Positions 56,405 to 64,000 of a DNA stretch of 64,000 bases are shown piece after piece (the stretch's first letter is position 1; each line of letters opens with the position of its first letter). Source of the stretch: Stropharia rugosoannulata (Eukaryota > Basidiomycota > Agaricomycetes > Agaricales > Strophariaceae); NCBI GenBank assembly GCA_028532985.1, contig JANCIK010000010.1:1984001-2048000 (forward strand), in the 5' to 3' direction. Below the pieces are notes generated by a model. That model searched no databases. It saw only the letters and a program-made list of their open reading frames with translations, and had not been told where the DNA came from. The translations under genes and the position numbers were made by a program.

Positions 56405-58586
56405 TCACAGATGTCGAGGAATGACAGCAGGCCTGCCAAAATAGTTAAAGAAGGACTGTAGGTAAAAGGACGCCAAAAATGACTCTGCAGTTAATGTTTC
56501 CGATTCGTTCATTCTCTCGGAACAAAGTGGCATTTCTTGGAATAAAAAGCAGTCCTTCTGCTTCATAAAATCCTTGAACCCATTCCAAGAGAAAAGCACA
56601 TTCGCGAAAGCAATTATGAAAGGTTGCCTCTCTTGCCAAGATTCGGCTGCTAACCCTTGTTTACTTTCGAACATCTGGGGCACGAAAGCGACAAAGCCCT
56701 TAGGAAAACATTTTCCTATCTTCTCCCTCCTCAAATGTTCTTCCTCGTCAAGGTTGACGTTCGCTCGCTGGTCCAGAGCTAGAAACTCTATCCTAAAGTT
56801 AATCTCCGCTATTTCCCACAAGACCTCCCGAGCAATGCTGGTAGAGGGAAGCTGGCCGATAGTCAAGACGTGCTCGCGCCAAGTAACATGACCGTCGTCG
56901 ATGTCTTTGGTGGCCACTTCATCCGAGTTGGCGATGCAATCAGAAAGAATTTGAACCACTGTGGTCTGGCGCTGCACACTTTTTGTAGAGGACGTGGAGG
57001 GCTCTTGAGTAGTTGTCTCCTTGACCTTTCCGCCCAGCAACGTCCTCCAAAGCTGACTAGATATGGGACCAGATGCCTTGCAAGGCGCGGTGACTCTGTA
57101 TAAAAGTGCTGGTCTATGTAGGAGCCAGTTTGTAAAATGAGCGGCCTTTTTTTCGTCTTTGAGAGGCGAAATGAAGAGGAGCGGATCCGGGAGAGCATAT
57201 CCTCTGGGTTCCTCCAGATAATCATTGACCCGGTTACCAGGATTCTGATCAACGCTGGACAATGCTAGAGACCAGGCCGGCCAGCATTCTGGGAGAAGAG
57301 AATGGCGAACATCTGTATATTTATCTCGACCTGCAGAGCCAGCAGGAGCGGCAGACTGTTTTTGTGTATCTAGGATATTATAAGTGAATAAATAAAAGCC
57401 AGAGAGAGAAAAACGTACACGGCTGCTTCCCTTTGAACGGACGGTGTTTCGTCGTCCTAATAGGCCCACTGGGCGAGGAAGAATGTCTTGAGGGAGGCGT
57501 TGGATCTGAGCCAGCCGGTGTGTTTAGCGTAATAAGAGAAACATTTTTGCTTTGACGGAAAGGATTTGATCCAGAAAGATAATGACGCGTGTACTCTAGA
57601 AAAAAATTATAGCATCCCAAGCTGTTGGAGTTGGCGTCCCCTTCAAAATAGACACCTTTGTGAGCAGGATGGTCGTCCATAACTATCATACCTGTGCTAG
57701 GTGTCAGCTCGACAATCTTCTCAACATTATACGAGCCGGCAAAAGACGCAGGTAAGATCAACCACACAGGAATCGCTCCTTTCCAGTAAGTATGGGCATG
57801 TACAGGATTGGTAAAAAAAGCGCCCATGATGTTACGCGGAGGACGGTTTGCTCTATCTAAATCAGGTGGGTCCCGTTGCATACGAGGTTGATAGACAGTT
57901 AAGTATTGGATCAGAGCTTCGCCTTCTAACATATTGCGCTGGTATTCCCGAAACATGTAGTGTGTTTGATTGCGAGACATGGGAAGATTTTCTAAATGCT
58001 CAACTCCTTGCGCAACGCTTTGTGCAAGCCGGGACATTAACGGCGTTTTCGATAAGCTGGGATTTTCCGCGACTTGTTGGCAGCAAATTCGATACGCCTC
58101 TAACCATGATTTCATCAATTTTACAATATCGCCACGGAGGTGACCCAGACCAGAAACAGTGATGTTGGTTATTGGAACGAAAAAATCAGGGGAATAATCC
58201 ATGTGTAAGATGCGTTGACTACTGTTTCCGGAGGCGAGGTGCTGCGGTGGACGTGGTATTGTCGTCCAGTGACTATTGTATTCATGGAAAAGCTGCGGCC
58301 ATTGAACGGGATCGTCGTCTCCTCGACGTCCATTCATTTTAATCGACACTCTATTGTTCGCAGCAGGCATCGGGACGTAATCCATGTTGGGCGACACGAT
58401 AAAATATTGTCCGTTTTTATAGATGGCTGCTACTTTTCCCGAGTAGCCGTTCGTTCGTCCTGAAAATGATGAGAAATTGCAGGGAAAGTAGTCTGAAGAT
58501 TGGTGCTTACCATCTCCAACGCATACCGAGTTCCTCAAGAGCAGATGCGGATTATCTAAAAGATGTTGCGGGGATATTGAGGGCAT
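56405..58586 (-). CDS. Large protein of an uncharacterised agaricomycete family, presumed transposon cargo
   Basis: The first ATG in frame (58586-58584) gives MPSISPQHLLDNPHLLLRNS; an extension to 58616 begins at GTG and is ignored. Main blocks: KVAAIYKNGQYFIVSPNMDY, YMFREYQRNMLEGEALIQYL, NIMGAFFTNPVHAHTYWKGA, IPVWLILPASFAGSYNVEKI, then a Ser/Pro linker, an intron (57362-57416; donor GTACGT) and DKYTDVRHSLLPECWPAWS, GYALPDPLLFISPLKDEKKA, WLLHRPALLYRV, REVLWEIAEINFRIEFLALD, ending FFNYFGRPAVIPRHL. About 700 residues. From memory the order (REYQR; GAF-P; GIPVW-I-P; YALPDP-LF; RPAL-YR; E-LWE--E-NFR-E) matches a multi-copy agaricomycete family without known function. No catalytic motif is visible. 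I do not know its role. Confidence 0.6.
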
Positions 58587-58792
58587 CGTGGAAAACGTTC
58601 TTCCTTCCGATAACACTGTGAGCTTCTCGTTATGACGGTGTGTCTGTCGTATGCTAGCATGGGCCTAGTAAGTACATGAAGGTCGCCTAGCCTGATAGCA
58701 GGTGCCCATAGCCCAGTTCACGGCCCCAGGAAGTCAAAGCATTATCCACAGTACGGAGGCTTGATGGTCAGGCCAGTCCAGAAACAGAGACC

Positions 58793-58910
58793 GAGCGGGC
58801 GACGCAAAGTCGAACCCGGAGAGAGATGGACGACAACAAGTGAATTCTCAGGAGCGGGCGACGCAAAGTCGAACCCGGAGAGAAATGGACGACGCAAAGT
58901 CAATCCGAAA
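58793..58910 (-). repeat. 59-bp tandem repeat carrying GACTTTGCGTCG on the minus strand
   Basis: GAGCGGGCGACGCAAAGTCG starts at 58793 and again at 58852, both followed by AACCCGGAGAGA. A third GACGACGCAAAGTC occurs at about 58887. The core is the reverse complement of the word in the array at 59361-59596. Confidence 0.85.
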
Positions 58911-59360
58911 AATCAAAATCAGAATGAGGAAGACTTACTTATATGTTACGTACACCTTCCCGTTTCTCGTTGCACGGCTCCTTGTCGCTAGCAGTAATGG
59001 GGAGGAGACCCGGCGGTGGAAGAAATCAGCGAGAAAGTGATATGAAGCTCCGACGTCAAGCGAGTTGTAAGTGTGATCAAAATTTGATCTCCGCAGCGGT
59101 ATGTCAAGCGGAGATTGAAAGCACTTGATTGCCCGAAATGCCAACTTGTAACTACCTTAGCCAAACATTAGCGCCTCTCCTCTCCCGTTCCTCAGTCAGC
59201 GCCTCATTTTTTTTTCTCTTCTTTACCAAACGGCTCTCCACTTTCGAACATCACCGTGCTCTCGAGAATCGCCTTATTCTGGGGAATAAAATTGGGTCTG
59301 CAAGTTCAGGTGTGGATTTTTCTTGGTAGCGGATCGATTTTGATGTTTCTACCCTCTCCT

Positions 59361-59596
59361 ACGGCCCTTTAAACTTGATTGACTATGCGTCGTCAAGAAG
59401 GCATCGACTTTGCGTCTGCCTACTCTGGGATTGACTATGCGTCGTCCTGATCCTCTAGGTTACGCCTTATCCGACCCTACAGCCCTTTAAACTTGATTGA
59501 CTATGCGTCGTCAAGAAGGCATCGACTTTGCGTCTGCCTACTCTGGGATTGACTATGCGTCGTCCTAGTCTTCTAGATTACGCTGTATCCGACCTC
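59361..59596 (+). repeat. 118-bp tandem repeat (two copies) with iteron-like words
   Basis: Copy 1 is 59361-59478 and copy 2 is 59479-59596, differing at only a few positions. Each holds GACTATGCGTCGTC twice and CGACTTTGCGTC once, so there are six words in the same orientation across the block. Confidence 0.88.
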
Positions 59597-60486
59597 AGGC
59601 TCCCGATATGAACTCTGGCTAATCTGGTCAGCAGCACTCCCTGGACGGACTCCTCATTTTAGACGGCAGACATTCCTGGACAGGACTCACCCATCATCTC
59701 CTTATCTTCATCTCCACGTCCCAATGCCTTGTTCTCACGTCCCTTCCAAACAACACCTAGAGTGAGATCTAGCATTCACGAATCCAGTTTGACGACATGG
59801 TATCACAACGTTGGATGGCGATCGCGCCCGGATATAGCGTTATTTTATCTTTTCAGATACGCTATGCTATGTTCCAGGAATCCATTAATCCAGACACAGT
59901 TGACCACACCTTCACCGAAGACTTTCTTTCACGTAAGCTATCTTTCCCTTTACGCAACTCGTAACTAACTTCATCGACTCAGCTTATCCTATTAGCATGT
60001 CAGCGCACTTCTCCTGCTTTGCTTGATAGGTCAACAGGTTCTGTCCATTTTGGATTGGATCATCGAGCGATTTCGTAGCAGAAAATCGGGTGCCTCTCTC
60101 TAGAAGTACTGTTACTGAGCCGCAGTAAATCCGACTATATCTCCAACCGATTTCTCTTTAGTGGAACCAGGGATCCGTTTGTAATTAAGAAACGGCGACA
60201 TTGTATTGTTCCGATCCCGGAAGATAATCCATTTCAATCTGCACGCTAAAGGTTCTTATCCCATTTCATTCACTAGGTTTTTGCGCTAAATCAAATGTAT
60301 TAGGCATAAGGTCGTCCGTACTGCTGCATTCCGATATGTCGGGGAAAAAATGGGTCAAGACTCGGAACGGGTGGGAGAATTCCATGTTCATGAACTGTCA
60401 CGAACAGCGTCGCTTAAACATGTTTATCATCACGTGTGTTGTTTTTGTTGAATGTCGAGTTAAACCATTGATTCATTCAAACCACT

Positions 60487-63400
60487 ATGAAGAAGAAAAC
60501 CCATATTTGCCAACGCTGCGGGAAAATGTTTCGTACGGATGATGCTGTTTACAGACATCAACGGCAACCAATTTCTTTCTGCCGAACCCAATACGAAGCT
60601 GTGCTTCGTTCCAACGGCGATCCTTCTCCTGGGATCCATTTGTCTTCTCGTCCACCTGAATCTGGAGGAGCTGGACGTGAAGTTATTTTCAATCAGGAAA
60701 CATTCGACCCATCACTTCCATCCCATACTGAAGAATTTGAAACAAGAACAGCAAGAGGAATTTTTCAAGAGGTTTATCCGTCCGCTTCGCAGATATGCGG
60801 GCAAGGGGAAACCTTTCTGGATCTATTCAACAAAGACCAGTTTTCGAACGAAAGGAAGACTGTTCCCTATTATCCCTTTCGAAATAAGGGTGAATGGGAG
60901 CTCGCCTGTTTTCTTCAGAGGACCAAATTAAGTATGAAAGACCAAGACGAGTTTCTAAAAATGCAAACAGTAAGTCTATGTCTGTCCTGTTGGTTATTTA
61001 GTATTTACGCACAAGAATAAGACTCAAGACCTTCATTTATCTTTCAAAACCGCCAAAGACGTTCGAAATAGAATAGAAATTCTTCCTTCTGGACCAAAGT
61101 GGAAGTATAAGCAAATCTCTTTCCCCTACCCAACCCATGGCAAACTGGAACTATATTACCGGGATCCTATCGAGTGTCTACAAGCCATATTGCTCAATCC
61201 ATTAATCAAAGACGCGGTTCACTTTACTCCTTTCCGCCTCTTTCAAACGGCTGAAAAATTGGTTCGAATCTACACTGAATGGCTTTCGGGAGACGCTGCT
61301 TGGAATTTTCAAGTAAGCGCCGTTATCTTCTTGAATTGTATGTTTTCTAACAGCTGAGAAAGAGTAAACTGCCTCCTGGAGCTACGATATTAGGGGCAAT
61401 TCTTTCCTCAGACAAGACTCAGGTTACTGCTATGACAGGAGGACGGGAAGCTCATCCTTTGTTGTTGAGTCTGGCCAACATAGACATGGAAGTGCGAATG
61501 AAAGCGTCAAATCATCTTTTCCAACTTATCGCTCTCCTTCCCATACCCAAATTTATTCACACGCATAAAGACGTCAAAGGAGCTCTTGAAGGACGTCTCT
61601 TCCACCAGTGCCTCGACATTGTTCTCGCTCCTCTGAAGAAGGCGGCTCAAGTTGGAGTGATGTTGACGGATCCCTTGGGCTGGCAACGGTTTTGCTTCAC
61701 TCCTCTGGCCGCATATATAGTGGACACCCCTGAGTCTTGCTTGATTGCTGGGGTTTCAAGTAAAACATCTTCTGTAACCATGGCATATTACCCTCAACTT
61801 GGAGATGAGTTTAAATATCCTCCTAGACTGGCCGCTACAACAATTAGCCAGCTTTCAAAGCTCGATGAAGAGTTTCCTGAAGGAGCTTGGGCTAATCTGA
61901 AAGAGTTCGTAACTCGTGCGAAGCTGTTCCGCCTCGCAGGCGTTCACCGTCCCTTTTGGCGTGATTATCCTTCAGCTGAGCCTTCTGTTTTTCTGACTTC
62001 GGAACCTCTCCACCATTGGCACAAACAGTTTCTTGATCACCAAGCTCAATGGTGCATAAATGCGTTAAAAGCGCGCGAAATAGACTTCCGTTTCTCTGTC
62101 CTGAGACGCCATCCAGGATACAGACACTTCCCTCAGGGTATATCGTCTCTCAAACAGTTAACTGGACGGGATCAACGAAATATTCAGAGGTATATTATTG
62201 GTGTTGTAGCTGGAGGAGTACCCCCAAACTTTTTGAAGGCTGTACGATCCATTATCGACTTCTTTTACCTTGGACAATCCGTGCAAATTGATGATGAAAT
62301 CTGCGCTCGACTTGACCGTGCTCTTCAGGACTTTCACGCCCACAAACAGGCTATCATCGACGCAAAAGCGCGTCGAGGGAAGAAGAATAAAGCAATAACC
62401 CATTGGTACGGTCTTCCTAAACTGGAGTTTTTGCAGAGCGTTGTTCAAAACATCAGGGACAGTGGAGTGTCCATTCAATGGTCGGCAGACATGACTGAGC
62501 ATGCTCATATTGAGGTTGTAAAGGACCCATCGAGAAGGAGCAACAACCGGGAGCACGAATCTCAAATCTGTCGCCATCTCGACCGCGCTGAAAAAACGCG
62601 CCAGTTTGCTCTAGCGACTGCTCTTGTGGAAACGAACACTGACTTCCGAAGCTCAAGGCCGCCTTTTACACCCGATGCTTCTCTGAATCAAGTATCTTCT
62701 ACAGCCAGGCTTTTGGAGACGATCTCCCCAATTCTCGGCGGCAGATCCGGGGGCAAGATGGTCGATTTCTTTGCTCTGGCTATACATTCAGAAAACACAT
62801 TATCTCCTCCGCCCATATGTCAAACTTCCAAATATACTGCATTCCAATTATCCAGGGACCACATAGGAAAGCGTATCTCTGTAGATGACGCTGCTCTTCA
62901 GTACAATATACCGGATTTACGGTCTGCCTTGGGCGACTATATTCGCATGATGGAAAGATTGCCCCACACGGGGACTATAGGCTCAATTGGAGGAAGGCGT
63001 ATGTCAGGACCTACCTGTGACCTTCCCTTTAAACTTTTGAAAATATGGCATCAAGTCCGCCTTCAGAAGAAAGCATTTTTCCCCCCTCATCCTGTTTTGC
63101 CTGCAGTATCTGTGAGAGCTTCCCCCCAAGACGACGAGGAACCTTTTGGAGTTCATGATGCTGTTATTGTCAACTTGGATTCTGATAAAGAATGGCCTTT
63201 CAGCGGCCTTCAAGGTGTGTGTTCAATATTTTTCTCTTTCTTGGAACATGCTCATTCTTCTAGGACATGCTGTTGTGGAGGTTCATCTCATTTTTCTGCC
63301 AGTCTTTCCTCCTTGGGAGAACTCAACTCCTGGATGCGACAGGTTTCTTACCTACGTGAAGCGCTTCGATATTGTCCCCCAGCTTAATTACGAAGTATCT

Positions 63401-63667
63401 CGTTCTCTAACACATAGAGGGTTGTATCCTGACCCTGTCTCGTCATTGTATACTCTTTCCAGAGCCAAGCGTTCCGACGGAACTGATATTGGGGGCATTC
63501 TTCCGCTTCATCAGTTCCGTTCCTTGGCGAATCTTATTCCAAAATTTGGAGTTTTGGCTAACAGAAGCTATACAAACCAAAACAGCGCCGTACTCGCTTC
63601 TGAATACTTTCTTAATAAATATTTTGATAAAGAAATGTTTCTATCTCTTACACTTTCTATGCCGTAG
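60487..63667 (+). CDS. Plavaka-type (KDZ) transposase of element 2, apparently intact
   Basis: The ATG at 60487 gives MKKKTHICQRCGKMFRTDDA, an N-terminal zinc finger (C-x2-C, then H and C). Introns at about 60970-61017, 61313-61354 and 63216-63268 split the frame; joined exons keep phase. Family blocks: KWKYKQISFPYPTHGKLELY, YYRDPIECLQAILLNPLIKD, GATILGAILSSDKTQVTAMT (first DDE Asp), HPLLLSLANIDMEVRMKASN, GRLFHQCLDIVLAPLKKAAQ, VMLTDPLGWQRFCFTPLAAY (Asp), HQAQWCINALKA, GYRHFPQGISSLKQLTGRDQ, then KYTAFQLSRDHIGKRISVDD. The TAG at 63665-63667 closes it. About 1,010 residues, full length. The usual Gly-Asp-Gly of this family is T-D-P here. It differs strongly from the element 1 copy, so the two belong to separate subfamilies. 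Confidence 0.8.
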
Positions 63668-64000
63668 ACAATAAAATGGCGTGCTTCACAAGCGCAGAAA
63701 TTGCCAGAATGCCATAATTCTAGCAACTTTTTTGTCTTCATCTCAACAGCCTATACGGCGGTGAAGCCTGCCTCCCATATAAACATGCCTCCGCCTGCTT
63801 TCTATTCATTCTCTTTTCTTTCCATTCTTTGTCGTCTTTCGTAGACCTGGTGTCTTTGACCTTCCTACTGGAGCTATCTCAAAAACCAACTAACGCCCTA
63901 TTAGCGAAAACCTCCAAGACGCCCCTTCTGCTTTCCTGGAGGTACGTCCCCATTGCTCTAATTGATGGTGGCAATTTTTGACTTTTAAAACGAAGACTTT
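63668..64000. other. Region after transposase with a possible promoter to the right
   Basis: CCATATAAACATG near 63775 is followed by a CT-rich tract (63790-63840), the layout of a basidiomycete promoter for a plus-strand gene outside the window. No dense GCTAC words occur, so the element's right end is not reached here. Confidence 0.4.

Larger units (their letters stand above)
58587..60486. other. 1.9-kb divergent spacer between cargo gene and transposase, rich in repeats
   Basis: It separates the minus-strand 56405-58586 gene from the plus-strand transposase. Two tandem-repeat blocks (58793-58910 and 59361-59596) share the word GACT(A/T)TGCGTCG in opposite orientations. Short open frames here (58761-58991, 59129-59329, 59729-59968) show no features; part of 59600-60486 is probably the transposase 5' leader. 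Confidence 0.6.
50640..64000 (+). mobile_element. Putative second Plavaka-type element with cargo genes, right end outside window
   Basis: A repeat field typical of a transposon end is followed by four uncharacterised genes on the minus strand, a repeat-rich divergent spacer, and an intact-looking Plavaka transposase on the plus strand. No host-type gene occurs in the interval. I infer one large KDZ element of at least 13 kb. The exact left terminus (about 50627-50645) and any terminal inverted repeat cannot be fixed without the right end. It is also possible that two elements are abutted here. Confidence 0.5.

Noticed and set aside
56405..58586. TET/JBP dioxygenase as KDZ cargo
   Set aside because: Such genes accompany some KDZ elements, but I see no HxD...H iron-binding pattern or double-stranded beta-helix blocks here.
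58587..58616. N-terminal extension of the large cargo protein
   Set aside because: It begins at GTG; an ATG follows ten codons later.

Overview
The window is nuclear DNA from a filamentous basidiomycete, most likely an Agaricomycete. Nearly every gene is split by several short introns of about 45-70 bases with GT/AG borders. The gene families (secreted berberine-bridge-type FAD oxidases, an AAIHT-type cytochrome P450, a loosenin-like protein, F-box/LRR proteins, Ish1/Msc1, PAN3) and the transposons (Plavaka-type KDZ transposases, a Tad-like LINE) fit that group. I cannot name the species.

The left 31 kb and the 39.3-46.7 kb stretch are host sequence. In order: a membrane-anchored amidohydrolase (+), an SRPBCC-fold protein (-), a secreted FAD oxidase (+), PAN3 (+), a loosenin-like secreted protein (+), an F-box protein (+), a MAPK-phosphatase-like protein with two rhodanese-like domains (+), a second FAD oxidase paralogous to the first (+), a dihydroflavonol-reductase-like protein (-), a P450 (-), an intron-containing tRNA-Asp (-), choline-phosphate cytidylyltransferase (+), a small secreted helical protein (+), an Ish1/Msc1-like protein (-), a DAO-family FAD oxidoreductase (-) and an old yellow enzyme (+). 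FAD oxidase 2, the reductase and the P450 lie next to each other and could form a small oxidative or secondary-metabolism group; that is inference.

Three mobile elements follow. Element 1 (31123-39300) is bounded by matching 11-bp terminal inverted repeats with many CCTTGTAAG-like subterminal repeats. It carries a Plavaka-type transposase and a companion gene, both of which appear broken by several 1-2 base deletions, and it ends 37 bp past the Msc1-like stop codon. A 5'-truncated LINE (about 46719-50630, -) has an intact RT/RNase H frame. From its broken end to the right edge lies what looks like a second, larger Plavaka-type element. It begins with a dense GCTAC/GTAGC repeat field and holds four uncharacterised intron-bearing genes on the minus strand. 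A repeat-rich divergent promoter region separates these from an apparently intact transposase on the plus strand. This possible cargo-carrying KDZ element, with its 12-14-bp iteron arrays, is the most interesting part of the window. Its right terminus is not in view.
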